A DNA stretch of 33,220 nt from Peptoclostridium sp. (GCF_009881055.1 NZ_WXFG01000025.1:1-33220), one strand, 5' to 3'. Shown: positions 1 through 8,324, numbered from the stretch's first letter. Notes: a model not told the origin generated them from the letters alone. Made by a program: numbers and translations.

Positions 1-97
<97 letters not shown>

Positions 98-236
98 AAA
101 TCCTTAGGACATTGTCCTTTTAGCTCACTTTGACATCTTTCGATGCCTCACTGACTTTAAATAATTTTGATGGCTTAGCCATCTTTAAAAAATAAACCTG
201 CTGTTTAGTTTTCAAGGTTCAATTTGCGACTTGATT
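98..236 (-). other. rRNA leader with boxA-like element and processing hairpins
   Basis: This is the transcribed leader between promoter P2 and the 16S gene. It holds a boxA-like antitermination/processing motif, TTGAACCTTGAAAACTAAAC, at 203-222 (minus), of the kind found in Firmicute rRNA leaders and spacers. Three stem-loops follow: GATGGC/GCCATC at 169-183, CATC-GAAA-GATG with a GNRA tetraloop at 132-147, and AGGAC/GTCCT at 106-118. They probably form part of the 16S processing stalk, whose other arm would lie beyond the window. Confidence 0.7.
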
Positions 237-265
237 ATCTTATCACTTCAAGCTCTCCAAGTCAA
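237..265 (-). promoter_or_regulatory. rRNA operon promoter P2
   Basis: On the minus strand TTGACT (260-265) and TAAGAT (237-242) are separated by exactly 17 bp. Transcription would start near position 230 and give a leader of about 130 nt before 16S. Confidence 0.8.
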
Positions 266-358
266 CATCTTTTTTCGTTTCTTTTTTTATTTCTTTGCAT
301 CTGCCTCTGCAGCCATGTTTCATGTTTCTTTCGGCTGCCCGAAGCGACAACATAGACT

Positions 359-387
359 ACTATATCAGCTTTCAAAATAAGTGTCAA
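359..387 (-). promoter_or_regulatory. rRNA operon promoter P1
   Basis: On the minus strand a perfect TTGACA (382-387) and TATAGT (359-364) are separated by 17 bp. The -35 box starts 5 bp past the nrdG stop codon. Together with P2 it gives the tandem promoter layout usual for rRNA operons. Confidence 0.85.
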
Positions 388-391
388 CAGA

Positions 392-922
392 TTATTCGAA
401 TTTTTCATCTTTATATTTTTCATATATCACAGCGCAGCCCTGCTCAAGTGATTTTCTGACGTCTATTATCCTCTGATTTGAAGAGCCTCTGAATTTAAGA
501 AGCAGGCTTTTCTTATCCTTATCGAACCTTCCGTCAACGAGCACATCAATCTCAGATAGCAGACTCGCCCACTCTTGATGCATTTTGCTGTCCCTGTCAG
601 TTAGCTCCTCGAATGTATATCCTGTATAGGCCCATATATCCAGCCCTGCTTTTTTAGCCTCTCTGCATACGTGCGCCAGGGCAAGGGGCTGCTCAAAAGG
701 GTCTCCTCCCGAAAGCGTAATGCCCTTGTGGAGCCTTAAGCCTTTTATCTGCTCTATCAGCTCATCTGCTTCAATTTCGAAGCCGCCTGTAAATGAATGT
801 GTCTGCGGATTGTGGCAATCATCGCAGGCATGCCTGCAGCCCTGGGCCCATACAACAGCCCTTATGCCATCACCGTCTACTATGCTGTCAATAGTCATTG
901 GTCCTGAAAGTCTTAGTTTCAC
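392..922 (-). CDS. nrdG: Anaerobic ribonucleotide reductase-activating protein
   Basis: This radical SAM enzyme makes the glycyl radical on NrdD under anaerobic conditions. Residues 29-36 carry the family's variant cluster motif C-X3-C-X2-C (C29, C33, C36), which holds the 4Fe-4S cluster. A TLSGGDPFEQP block follows, typical of the SAM-binding region. Length, 176 residues, is normal for NrdG. The frame is open from a GTG at 931, but that codon overlaps the GGGGAGG ribosome binding site. The GTG at 922 (8 nt from GGAGG) or 925 (5 nt) is a better start, and 922 gives the usual N-terminus. It lies about 100 bp downstream of nrdD, and no terminator was seen before the rRNA promoters that follow. 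Confidence 0.95.
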   Translation of the reverse strand: MKLRLSGPMTIDSIVDGDGIRAVVWAQGCRHACDDCHNPQTHSFTGGFEIEADELIEQIKGLRLHKGITLSGGDPFEQPLALAHVCREAKKAGLDIWAYTGYTFEELTDRDSKMHQEWASLLSEIDVLVDGRFDKDKKSLLLKFRGSSNQRIIDVRKSLEQGCAVIYEKYKDEKFE

Positions 923-1025
923 CACGTGCACCTCCCCATCAATTCTAGCAGCGATAATTCGAGGGCAACCAGAAAGGCCGCCCCCGCATCTTGTGTCATA
1001 TATAATTATAATATAATGGTTTTAA

Positions 1026-3401
1026 CTAAACGTGCTTTACCCTATCCTTGACTTCTGATTTCTTGGCGTCATTGAATCTGTCCACAGTACCCACAAGATA
1101 TCCTGTTATCCTTCTTATCCTCTCGAAGCGGACGCCGTTTTGTCCCTCTATTATTCCGCATTCAGGACACATATCTCTTATTATGCCCGTATATCCGCAC
1201 GAAGGACATCTGTCCACAGGGTGGTTTATTGAGCCATAGCCTATTCCACTTGTCGCCATGTGTTTTACAATGCTCTCAAAAGCCTCTACATTGTCGCTTG
1301 GATCGCCATCAAGCTCCACGTATGATATGTGGCCTCCATTTGTAAATTCATGGTATGGAGCCTCCTTGCCTATCTTGTCATAAGCGCTTAGCTTGTAGCC
1401 TACAGGTATGTGGAACGAGTTGGTGTAGTACTGCTTGTCAGTCACGCCTTCTATTACTCCATACTGCTTCTTGTCTATGTTCAGGAACCTTCCCGAAAGT
1501 CCTTCAGCCGGAGTTGCTATGAGCGCAAAGTTGAGACTGTGCTTCTGGCTGGCTTCGTCAGCTCTTTTTCTCATGTGCTCAACTATCTCAATCCCAAGTT
1601 TTTGGGCTCTCTCACTCTCACCATGATGCTCCCCTATGAGGGCTTTCAGTGTTTCCGCAAGACCTATAAAGCCTATTGTAAGGCTGCCGTGCTTTATTAC
1701 ATCTCTTATCTTGTCATCAGGTCCAAGCTCGTCAGAATGTATCCATGCTCCCTGGCCCATAAGGAACGGGAAGTTCTTTACTCTCTTGCTGCCTTGTATC
1801 TCAAATCTTTCAATCAGCTGATTCACAATAATCTGTATTTTTTCATCCAGATCCCTGTAGAAGCCTTCCATGTCAGGCTCGGTTCTTTCACCCAATATGA
1901 TTCCATGGTTGATTCCTATTCTTGGAAGGTTAAGTGATGAAAAAGATATGTTTCCTCTGCCCGGTGCAACCTCTTCACCGAATATGTTTCCCATCACCCT
2001 TGTCCTGCAGCCCATGTATGTCACTTCTGTTTCAGGCTTGCCTTCCTTGTAGTAGTTCTTGTTGAAAGGAGCATCCAGGAATGCGAAGTTAGGGAAAAGC
2101 CTCTTTGCTGAAACCTTGCATGCAAGCTTAAAAAGATCATAGTTAGGGTCAGACTCGTTGAGGTTTATTCCGCCCTTTACCTTGAATATAAGTATTGGGA
2201 ATATTGGAGTCTCGCCGTTGCCAAGTCCGTGCTCCTGTGCCAGCATGAGATTTTTTGAAACCATACGTCCTTCCGGAGTAATATCAGTTCCGAAATTTAT
2301 GCTAGAGAACGGAACCTGAGCTCCTGCTCTTGAATGCATAGTATTGAGGTTGTGTACAAAAGCCTCCATAGCCTGATATGTCTGTTTGTCGACTTCCTTG
2401 AGCGATCTTCCAAGCGCAAACTCAACCATTTTCTTCGAAACGGATTTTGCTTCATCGGTGCAAGCCAAAGATTTTCCGGCAATGGCTTTCTCTATGCACT
2501 CCGAAAGCCTTTCTTTTTCGTCACCTGAAAATTCAATAGATCTGACTGCTCCGTAATCCGCAAGAACAGAATCCACGAATTCGTCAAGCTCCCCATCCGA
2601 AAGCTCAAGCTCTATTTCTGCGAACTTGGAGATATTTTCTTTAAGTCTCTTTTTGAAGGACTTCATTACTCCTTTTGCCATATCGTAGTCGAACTTCGGT
2701 ATACTCTGTCCGCCGTGCTGGTCATTCTGGTTTGCCTGTATTGCTATGGCTGCAAGTGCGGCATAGCTTAGTACGTCGTTTGGCTCTCTAAGGTATCCGT
2801 GACCTGTCGAGAAGCCTCCGTCAAACAGCTTAGATATGTCTATCTGGCAGCATGTAGTTGTTCCCATGTTCAGGAAATCCATATCGTGTATATGTATATC
2901 CCCTCTTTCGTGGGCCAGCGCATGCTCCGGCTTTATGACGAACTTTTTGCAGAACTCCTTGGACACGGCACTTCCGTACTGGAGCATTATGCCCATAGGC
3001 GTGTTACCATCTATATTTGCATTCTCTCTCTTTATGTCAGCATCCTCTGAATCCAGGAAGGTTATGTTGTGTATGTCCTGCATCAGCCTGTTCTTCGAGT
3101 CTCTTATCCTTGTTCTTTCTGCCCTGTATAGTATGTAGATCTCACTAGTCTTGGCGTGACCTGTCTTTATGAGCGTTCTTACTACTGCATCCTGCACTTC
3201 CTCAACGGTAGGCACCTGACCGGCGAATTTTTTATTTATAAAAGCTATGGCATCATCCGTAAGCGCTTCAGCAACGCTGTAGTCTGCAGTTCTTCCCTCT
3301 TTTTTTGCAGCCTCGCTTGCAGCAAGAAATATTGCCCTTGTTATTTTTTCACTGTTAAACGGAATGACTCTTCCATCCCTTTTTCTTATCATATCAATCA
3401 T
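1026..3401 (-). CDS. nrdD: Anaerobic (class III) ribonucleoside-triphosphate reductase
   Basis: This cytoplasmic enzyme reduces ribonucleotides to deoxyribonucleotides without oxygen, using a glycyl radical installed by NrdG. The N-terminus (MIRKRDGRVIPFNSEKI) starts an ATP-cone allosteric domain of about 95 residues. The catalytic barrel follows. The C-terminus has the Cys4 zinc site C732-X2-C735-X9-C745-X2-C748 and the glycyl radical loop RRITGYL with G767. Length from the chosen start is 791 residues. The frame is open up to 3455, but the ATG at 3401 is preceded by GGGAG at 8 nt and gives the standard N-terminus. Upstream lie two NrdR-like boxes (3465-3509), so repression by NrdR-ATP/dATP is likely. 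Confidence 0.97.
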   Translation of the reverse strand: MIDMIRKRDGRVIPFNSEKITRAIFLAASEAAKKEGRTADYSVAEALTDDAIAFINKKFAGQVPTVEEVQDAVVRTLIKTGHAKTSEIYILYRAERTRIRDSKNRLMQDIHNITFLDSEDADIKRENANIDGNTPMGIMLQYGSAVSKEFCKKFVIKPEHALAHERGDIHIHDMDFLNMGTTTCCQIDISKLFDGGFSTGHGYLREPNDVLSYAALAAIAIQANQNDQHGGQSIPKFDYDMAKGVMKSFKKRLKENISKFAEIELELSDGELDEFVDSVLADYGAVRSIEFSGDEKERLSECIEKAIAGKSLACTDEAKSVSKKMVEFALGRSLKEVDKQTYQAMEAFVHNLNTMHSRAGAQVPFSSINFGTDITPEGRMVSKNLMLAQEHGLGNGETPIFPILIFKVKGGINLNESDPNYDLFKLACKVSAKRLFPNFAFLDAPFNKNYYKEGKPETEVTYMGCRTRVMGNIFGEEVAPGRGNISFSSLNLPRIGINHGIILGERTEPDMEGFYRDLDEKIQIIVNQLIERFEIQGSKRVKNFPFLMGQGAWIHSDELGPDDKIRDVIKHGSLTIGFIGLAETLKALIGEHHGESERAQKLGIEIVEHMRKRADEASQKHSLNFALIATPAEGLSGRFLNIDKKQYGVIEGVTDKQYYTNSFHIPVGYKLSAYDKIGKEAPYHEFTNGGHISYVELDGDPSDNVEAFESIVKHMATSGIGYGSINHPVDRCPSCGYTGIIRDMCPECGIIEGQNGVRFERIRRITGYLVGTVDRFNDAKKSEVKDRVKHV

Positions 3402-3464
3402 GTTCGCAGCTCCCTTCACGATTCTAAACAATAACATTATATCCACATCATCCACAATTAATCC

Positions 3465-3515
3465 ACACTATGTTGTGTGTACATCTTATATATACACTAT
3501 ATGTAGATGTGTCTA
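3465..3515 (-). promoter_or_regulatory. nrdD promoter with two candidate NrdR boxes
   Basis: On the minus strand TAGACA (3510-3515) and TATATA (3487-3492) are spaced by 17 bp. Two 16-bp sites resemble the NrdR consensus ACACTATATATAGTGT. One, at 3494-3509, fills the -35/-10 spacer. The other, at 3465-3480, covers the expected transcription start; it reads ACACTATG with GTGT as its other half. Each matches about 12 of 16 positions, and the centres are 29 bp apart, close to the three helical turns usual for NrdR pairs. A second -10-like TATAAT lies at 3436-3441. Confidence 0.65.
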
Positions 3516-3517
3516 AC

Positions 3518-3570
3518 AAAAAAAATCGCCTTTTTTTATTTATGCACATCACACCCGCATAAAGAAAGGC
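3518..3570 (-). terminator. Intrinsic terminator for the YdjM-like gene
   Basis: On the minus strand a hairpin with inner arms CTTTATGC/GCATAAA and outer arms GCC/GGC is followed by GA and eight T residues (3518-3525). It lies about 180 nt after the hydrolase stop codon. The remaining gap, 3571-3753, has no gene; it holds the degenerate repeat described next. Confidence 0.6.
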
Positions 3571-3626
3571 TTGTCTTAGTATTTATATTATCAGTTTTTC
3601 TGAGATATGGCAAATCGCCGTACATA

Positions 3627-3662
3627 TTGGAAATACAGCTTCAAAAATATGAAAGCCAGCAA
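3627..3662 (-). repeat. Degenerate copy of the 3' end of the adjacent hydrolase gene
   Basis: Positions 3631-3662 match the 3' coding end of the neighbouring gene (3761-3796), with roughly 27 of 35 positions identical, one 3-nt gap, and an exact 12-base block GAAAGCCAGCAA in both. In the matching minus-strand frame the copy reads LLAFIFLKLYFQ, against LLAFYMAFKVYFK at the end of the hydrolase. It may be a remnant of a duplication or gene replacement. No open gene remains. Confidence 0.4.
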
Positions 3663-3753
3663 ATCTAGACTCTGCAGAAGCCATATAAAATTTTTTCAGC
3701 AAAAATCTCACTAAAGAAAAAGTTTAATAAGTAATTAAGACCAATCGGGAGAT

Positions 3754-4344
3754 TTATTTGAAATACACCTTGAAAGCCATGTAGAAAGCCAGCAATGAGA
3801 ATGTCAGAAACAGAGTTCTTTCTCCTGAGCCGCCCGATTTAAATGCTTTAAGCAGCGTTATTCTCTTTACTGCCGGATAAAAAAGCTGGACTCCACCTGA
3901 GGTGAAAATGTCGGATGCTATATGCAGCACATACCCTATTGCAAATGGAAAAACAAGGCTCTCCTTTCCGGTTTCAACTCCTATTTTGTATGCCGCATAT
4001 ACGAAAACCAATGTCCCGAGTATACTGTGCGTCACTCCCCTATGCTTTGAAAATGCCACAATCAAAAAAATAGGAACTGTATATAGCATCGAGCCCATGC
4101 CTGAATCTTTAACGTAGAGGTAGCCCGCCAAAAAAGCCAGTATTAAATATACTGCCATCTTGTCTATTCCGTTCGACGAGGGAAGTATCTTCTTGTTAAG
4201 TTTGCCGCTGGGATGGTCTATGTCAGGAAGCAGGCTTCCAACAGCCGCAGCTAGGATGTATTCGGCCCCCGGCATTATCGCCAGCGCGTCTGCTGCACAA
4301 AAAGCAGCTGCTATGCCAATAGATACGTGTGTTTTGCCTGTCAT
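3754..4344 (-). CDS. YdjM-like membrane-bound metal-dependent hydrolase (DUF457)
   Basis: This integral membrane protein belongs to the LexA-regulated YdjM/DUF457 family, whose substrate is unknown. The sequence shows the family's His/Asp-rich motifs: GSLLPDIDHPSG near residue 40, HRGVTHS near residue 105, and HIASDIFTSGG near residue 145. These alternate with hydrophobic segments, suggesting four or five membrane helices with metal ligands at the membrane face. Start: the frame opens at 4359, but the ATG at 4344 has GGAGG 8 nt upstream and gives MTGKTHVSIG, the usual N-terminus (196 residues). It is transcribed divergently from aspC. A weak promoter (TTGACG, 18 bp, TAGATT) lies at 4400-4429. 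Confidence 0.8.
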   Translation of the reverse strand: MTGKTHVSIGIAAAFCAADALAIMPGAEYILAAAVGSLLPDIDHPSGKLNKKILPSSNGIDKMAVYLILAFLAGYLYVKDSGMGSMLYTVPIFLIVAFSKHRGVTHSILGTLVFVYAAYKIGVETGKESLVFPFAIGYVLHIASDIFTSGGVQLFYPAVKRITLLKAFKSGGSGERTLFLTFSLLAFYMAFKVYFK

Positions 4345-4399
4345 GTCAAAATCCTCCATGCATATTTTTTCGGCCTTGCCGCATTCGTTCGCTATGAAT

Positions 4400-4429
4400 A
4401 ATCTACTCCATTATGCCGTGCAGCGTCAA
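4400..4429 (-). promoter_or_regulatory. Possible promoter of the YdjM-like gene
   Basis: On the minus strand TTGACG (4424-4429) and TAGATT (4400-4405) are 18 bp apart, about 55 nt before the start codon. The -10 box matches only 4 of 6 positions. Confidence 0.35.
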
Positions 4430-4488
4430 CTGGATTTTGAGCTATTACCTGTTAATAATAAAACACCTCAAAAGGGCTGATATTAGCC

Positions 4489-4517
4489 TTTTCAAAACCA
4501 TTTTTTTGCTTTATAAT
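4489..4517 (+). promoter_or_regulatory. Possible aspC promoter
   Basis: A perfect TATAAT (4512-4517) is preceded at 17 bp by TTTTCA (4489-4494), a weak -35 box. An imperfect stem (AAAAGGGCT/AGCCTTTT, about 4470-4492) overlaps the -35 region. Confidence 0.4.
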
Positions 4518-4544
4518 TTACTCTATACTTTATCGTATTGAAAT

Positions 4545-4571
4545 CCGATTTATGCTCGCCTGCATAATCGG
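4545..4571 (+). other. Stem-loop in the aspC 5' leader
   Basis: CCGATT-T-ATG (4545-4554) can pair with CATAATCGG (4563-4571), nine pairs with one bulged T and an 8-nt loop. The stem ends 9 nt before the AGGAGG site (4581-4586), so it could influence translation or RNA stability. No riboswitch class was recognised. Confidence 0.45.
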
Positions 4572-4595
4572 CACATCAAAAGGAGGAAATATCAT

Positions 4596-5774
4596 ATGCT
4601 TTCACAAAGAGCCCTGAACATAACACCGTCGGTTACGATAGGCATCAACAGCAAGGTTACACAGCTCAGAGAACAAAAAATCGAGATAATCAACCTTAGC
4701 GTGGGAGAGCCTGACTTTCCTACTCCCGAAAAAGCAAAGCTTGCTGCCATAGAGGCCATAGTCCACAACAAGACCAGGTACGACATGGTTTCGGGACTTA
4801 AGCAGCTCAAAGCTTCTATAGTCGAAAAGCTCAAAAAGGAAAACAAGGTTTCATACTCGCCTGACCAGATTGTAGTATCAAGTGGCGCCAAGCATGCCAT
4901 AACAAACGCTCTTATGGCTGTGATAAATCCAGGCGAGGAAGTCCTTATACCAATACCTTACTGGGTGAGCTATCCAGAAACAGTAAAACTAGTGGGCGGA
5001 ATTCCTGTGTTTGTGGATGCAGACAAGTCAAACAGCTTTAAAGTCACAGTTGCTGACATCGAAAAGCACATGAGCGAAAAAACCAGAGTGATAATAATGT
5101 CAAACCCTTCCAATCCAACCGGAGCTATTTACTCGAAGGAAGAGCTTGAAGTTATAGTCGACTACTGCATAGAAAAGAATATAATAATACTTGCCGACGA
5201 GATATACGAAAAGATAAACTACGAAGGAGAATTCACAAGCATAGCGTCACTTTCGGAAAAGGCAAAGGACATTACCATAACTATAAACGGATTTTCAAAA
5301 TCAGCATCAATGACAGGCTGGAGGGTAGGCTACACAGCTTCAAATACCGCTATAGCCAAAGCCATAACATCTATACAGGGCCACCTTGTGTCGCACCCGA
5401 GCACAATAGCCCAGTGGGCAGCCTATGCAGCTCTAGACAAATGCGAAGCCGATATGGACAATATGGTAGCTGTGTTTAAGAAAAGAAGAGACCTAGCAGC
5501 CTCACTGCTCGACAATATAAGCGAAATATCTTACGTATATCCTCAGGGAGCGTTCTATTTATACGTGGACATATCCAGCCTAAGGGACAAGCTGCCTCAC
5601 GGCGAGAGCCTATCCATGGCGTTTTGCGAGAGCCTGCTTGAGAAGGAAAGAGTAGCCGTGGTTCCTGGAATAGCCTTTGGAACTGACGATTTCATAAGAA
5701 TGTGTTACGCATGCTCGGACGAAGAAATAACTGAAGGTATAACAAGAATAGGGAACTTCATAAAGGCGCTTTAG
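4596..5774 (+). CDS. Class I PLP aminotransferase, probable aspartate aminotransferase
   Basis: This cytoplasmic PLP enzyme of the AspB (1-gamma) type moves an amino group between aspartate, or a related amino acid, and 2-oxoglutarate. Visible landmarks are SVGEPDF near residue 35, the NPSNPTG block (N173 contacts PLP), D201 and Y204 in DEIYEKI, and the Schiff-base lysine K235 in NGFSKSASMTGWRVGY. Length, 392 residues, is typical. ATG 4596 follows AGGAGG at 9 nt. It is a lone plus-strand gene with its own terminator at 5785-5820. The exact substrate cannot be told from sequence; in this family aspartate, alanine and aromatic preferences overlap. Confidence 0.88.
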   Translation: MLSQRALNITPSVTIGINSKVTQLREQKIEIINLSVGEPDFPTPEKAKLAAIEAIVHNKTRYDMVSGLKQLKASIVEKLKKENKVSYSPDQIVVSSGAKHAITNALMAVINPGEEVLIPIPYWVSYPETVKLVGGIPVFVDADKSNSFKVTVADIEKHMSEKTRVIIMSNPSNPTGAIYSKEELEVIVDYCIEKNIIILADEIYEKINYEGEFTSIASLSEKAKDITITINGFSKSASMTGWRVGYTASNTAIAKAITSIQGHLVSHPSTIAQWAAYAALDKCEADMDNMVAVFKKRRDLAASLLDNISEISYVYPQGAFYLYVDISSLRDKLPHGESLSMAFCESLLEKERVAVVPGIAFGTDDFIRMCYACSDEEITEGITRIGNFIKAL

Positions 5775-5784
5775 CCTAAAACCT

Positions 5785-5820
5785 AAAAAAGAAGAAGCAT
5801 CTACATGCTTCTTCTTTTTT
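5785..5820. terminator. Bidirectional terminator between aspC and the small membrane protein
   Basis: A near-perfect inverted repeat has AAAAAAGAAGAAGCAT as its left arm, a CTAC loop, and the complementary right arm ending in six T residues. It works on both strands: it ends aspC on plus and the small gene on minus. The minus-strand stop codon (5801-5803) lies in the loop. Confidence 0.85.
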
Positions 5821-6028
5821 CTATGTAAGGATTTGTTGTATATCCGCCGTTTCCATATGTACCAGTTGCTGCGTATGTATAGCCCATTGCTGTCTGCACT
5901 GCCTTCCTCTTTGCCTTTCGTCCGGCAGGCTTGCTTTCATACAGTTCCGAGAGAGTGCTCATCGACAAAAACCACATGACCTTGAAAACCAGCACCACTA
6001 TGCAGATCAAGCATATCCACGTAAACAT
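5801..6028 (-). CDS. Small membrane-anchored hypothetical protein
   Basis: The family is not recognised. The 75-residue product starts with a hydrophobic helix (about residues 3-22, rich in I, V, L, F and W), probably a signal anchor. A basic stretch follows (KPAGRKAKRKA, about residues 33-43), then a Tyr/Gly/Thr-rich tail that ends in KRRSM. An AGGAGG site lies about 10 nt before ATG 6028, which supports real translation. The last codons and the TAG stop lie inside the terminator hairpin shared with aspC. It sits alone between aspC and lysS. The function is unknown. Confidence 0.65.
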   Translation of the reverse strand: MFTWICLICIVVLVFKVMWFLSMSTLSELYESKPAGRKAKRKAVQTAMGYTYAATGTYGNGGYTTNPYIEKRRSM

Positions 6029-6146
6029 TTTTAAAAATTCCTCCTCTCCTGTATGAAAAAGTCAACAGCTATGGTATTTATTTCAAATATACCAAAATTT
6101 TCACCAAAAATAAAGTGTTTTATGAAAAAATTCAAGAAAATATTTT

Positions 6147-6181
6147 AAAAAAGAAAAACCCCGCAAGTCAGTGACTCACGG
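6147..6181 (-). terminator. Terminator of the greA-lysS transcript
   Basis: On the minus strand CCGTGAGTCA pairs with TGACTTGCGG (6161-6181, two wobble pairs), followed by GGTTTTTCTTTTTT. It lies about 60 nt after the lysS stop codon. The rest of the gap up to 6028 shows nothing beyond AT-rich sequence. Confidence 0.85.
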
Positions 6182-6242
6182 AGTAATTGATACCCTTTTA
6201 TTGTTTTTTTAAACTAATATTTGAATTAAGTGCTGCTTTTTT

Positions 6243-7727
6243 TTATTTTGATTCGCTTATTATCGGCTTCATAGTCGGGAAGAGTATTACATCTCTTATG
6301 GAAGACGAGTCTGTAAGCAGCATCATCACCCTGTCTATTCCTATGCCGAGTCCGCCTGTAGGAGGTAAGCCTACCTCTATTGCATTGATGAAATCCTCAT
6401 CAAGCATCTGGGCCTCGTCGTCGCCAAGCTCCCTTTGCTTTAGCTGATCCATGAATCTGCCCCTTTGGTCTATAGGGTCGTTAAGCTCTGAGAATGCATT
6501 CGCTATCTCCCATGTGTTCACGAAGGCCTCAAATCTGTTTGTTATTGTAGGATCGTCCGGATTCCTCTTTGCCAGCGGAGAAATCTCCACGGGGTGGTGA
6601 GTTATGAACGTAGGCTGAACAAGATGCTCCTCACAGAATTCTTCGAATATCTCGCTGAGTATATGTCCTTTTGTAAGGCCTGCTCTGAGCTCTAGTCCTT
6701 TCTTGTTCGCTATTTCATATGCCTCTTCGTCGGTTTTTATATCGTCAAAGTCTATTCCTGTATATTTCTTTACGGCTTCCTTCATGCTCATCCTGTTCCA
6801 CGGCGGAGTAAGATCTATCTCTTTGCCCTGATATGTAACCTTGGTTGAGCCTACTGCCTTCTCTGCCATATACGCTACTATGTTTTCAGTTATGTTCATC
6901 ATCTCTTCGTAGTCTGCATAAGCCTGATAAAGCTCTATTGCAGTATACTCCGGATTGTGCTTTATGGACATGCCCTCGTTCCTGAACATTCTGCCCATCT
7001 CGTATACCTTGTCGAAGCCGCCAACTATAAGCCTTTTCAGGTAAAGCTCGTTTGCTATCCTAAGGTACATGTCTATGTCCAGAGTGTTGTGGTGCGTGAT
7101 GAAAGGTCTTGCAGATGCTCCACCGGCAATTGTATTGAGTATAGGCGTATCAACCTCAAGAAAACCCTTCTCGTCCAGGAATTCCCTTACCGCCTTTACA
7201 GCCTTGCTTCTTGTAAGGAACTTCTCCTTGACCTCCGGATTCACTATAAGATCCACGTATCTTTGCCTGTATCTTAGATCCGGGTCCTTGAGTCCGTGGA
7301 ATTTTTCAGGCAGTATCTGGAGCGACTTGGAGAGCAGCGTAACCTTTGAAGCTTTGACGGAAATTTCTCCCTTTTGAGTTATAAAAACCTCGCCTTCCAC
7401 GCCCACAATGTCGCCTATGTCATATGTCTTGAACACTTCATATTCAGCTTCGCCTAGTCCGTCCACCTTCACATATGACTGTATTCTGCCCATGCTGTCC
7501 TGCACATCCATGAACGTAGTCTTGCCGTGGCCTCTTTTGCTCATTACACGGCCTGCAATCCTGACCTGCTGTCCCTGCATGGAGTCTATATTCTCCTTAA
7601 TGTCAGCAGAATATGCACTCACATCGTATTTTTCTATTTTAAAAGGGTCATTTCCGCTTTCCTGAAGTTTCTTGAGCTTGTCCCTTCTGATCTGCAGCAT
7701 CTCATTCAAATTCAATTCTTCTGACAA
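6243..7727 (-). CDS. lysS: Lysyl-tRNA synthetase (class II)
   Basis: This enzyme charges tRNA-Lys with lysine, in the cytoplasm as a dimer. Domains: an N-terminal OB-fold anticodon-binding domain (about residues 55-145), then the class II catalytic core. The core has motif 1 around residues 170-195, motif 2 [17 protein letters not shown], and motif 3 [14 protein letters not shown] near the C-terminus. Length, 494 residues, is normal. The start is TTG at 7727, with GGAGG 8 nt upstream and no suitable ATG nearby. It follows greA by 15 bp and is surely cotranscribed with it. No T-box leader was seen, so expression probably follows the greA promoter and leader. Confidence 0.98.
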   Translation of the reverse strand: MSEELNLNEMLQIRRDKLKKLQESGNDPFKIEKYDVSAYSADIKENIDSMQGQQVRIAGRVMSKRGHGKTTFMDVQDSMGRIQSYVKVDGLGEAEYEVFKTYDIGDIVGVEGEVFITQKGEISVKASKVTLLSKSLQILPEKFHGLKDPDLRYRQRYVDLIVNPEVKEKFLTRSKAVKAVREFLDEKGFLEVDTPILNTIAGGASARPFITHHNTLDIDMYLRIANELYLKRLIVGGFDKVYEMGRMFRNEGMSIKHNPEYTAIELYQAYADYEEMMNITENIVAYMAEKAVGSTKVTYQGKEIDLTPPWNRMSMKEAVKKYTGIDFDDIKTDEEAYEIANKKGLELRAGLTKGHILSEIFEEFCEEHLVQPTFITHHPVEISPLAKRNPDDPTITNRFEAFVNTWEIANAFSELNDPIDQRGRFMDQLKQRELGDDEAQMLDEDFINAIEVGLPPTGGLGIGIDRVMMLLTDSSSIRDVILFPTMKPIISESK

Positions 7728-7742
7728 CTAAAGCACCTCCGA

Positions 7743-8231
7743 TTATCTTCTTATATCCAGTATTTTAAATCTCGCTGTTCCGTCAGGAACGCTGACTTCG
7801 ATTTCATCGCCTTTTTTCATTCCGATGAGTGCGCTTCCTACTGGAGATTCATTAGATATCTTGTTGTCATAAGGATCCGCCTCCGCAGAACCCACTATAG
7901 TGTACTCCATTTCTTCATCGAAATCAAAGTCCATAACCTTGACTATAGAGCCTACAGTAACCACATCGGCTTCTATGTCTTCTTCCTTTATTATCTTGGC
8001 CTTCCTGAGCATGTTCTCAAGCTTTAAGATTCTCTCCTCCACTTTAGCCTGCTCATTTTTCGCCTCGTCATACTCTGCATTCTCTGATATATCTCCAAAA
8101 GATATTGCTTCCTTTATTCTCTCGGCAACCTCTTTTCTTGTCACCGTCTTTAGCAGTTCAAGTTCGTCTTCTATCTTTTTATAGCCTTCCTTCGTTAGAA
8201 GTATTTCCTTTGAGTTTGGATCCATTTGCAT
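7743..8231 (-). CDS. greA: Transcription elongation factor GreA
   Basis: GreA enters the secondary channel of RNA polymerase and stimulates cleavage of backtracked RNA. The N-terminal coiled coil spans about residues 13-80 and carries the acidic tip [13 protein letters not shown]. The C-terminal FKBP-like domain spans about residues 85-162. Length, 162 residues, is typical. ATG 8231 has AGGAGA upstream; the ATG at 8225, with GAGGGG at 7 nt, is equally possible. It is the first gene of greA-lysS. A consensus promoter at 8361-8389 and a leader terminator at 8261-8294 lie upstream, suggesting control by attenuation. Confidence 0.97.
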   Translation of the reverse strand: MQMDPNSKEILLTKEGYKKIEDELELLKTVTRKEVAERIKEAISFGDISENAEYDEAKNEQAKVEERILKLENMLRKAKIIKEEDIEADVVTVGSIVKVMDFDFDEEMEYTIVGSAEADPYDNKISNESPVGSALIGMKKGDEIEVSVPDGTARFKILDIRR

Positions 8232-8260
8232 TCCCCTCTCTCCTGATTTTAATCTAAAAC

Positions 8261-8324
8261 AAAAAAACTGATAGAATCCAATAGGATTATATCAATATGT
8301 CAACAAGTATTGGAATTCAAATAC
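8261..8324 (-). promoter_or_regulatory. Candidate transcription attenuator in the greA leader
   Basis: On the minus strand a terminator hairpin pairs TGATA-T-AATCC with GGATT-C-TATCA (8269-8294, one mismatch), followed by G and seven T residues (8261-8267). It lies between the greA promoter and the greA start. Upstream, a second hairpin GTATT/AATAC (8307-8324) holds GAATTCCAATA at 8308-8318. This segment can instead pair with TATTGGATTC (8274-8283), the loop and 3' arm of the terminator, with one bulge. The two folds exclude each other, as in attenuators. A third stem, AAGGG/CCCTT, lies at 8327-8346. Confidence 0.6.

Noticed and set aside
3402..3753. Search for a cobalamin riboswitch or other leader element before nrdD
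   Set aside because: No B12 box or other recognised riboswitch core was seen; the gap is explained by the promoter, the NrdR-like boxes and a terminator.
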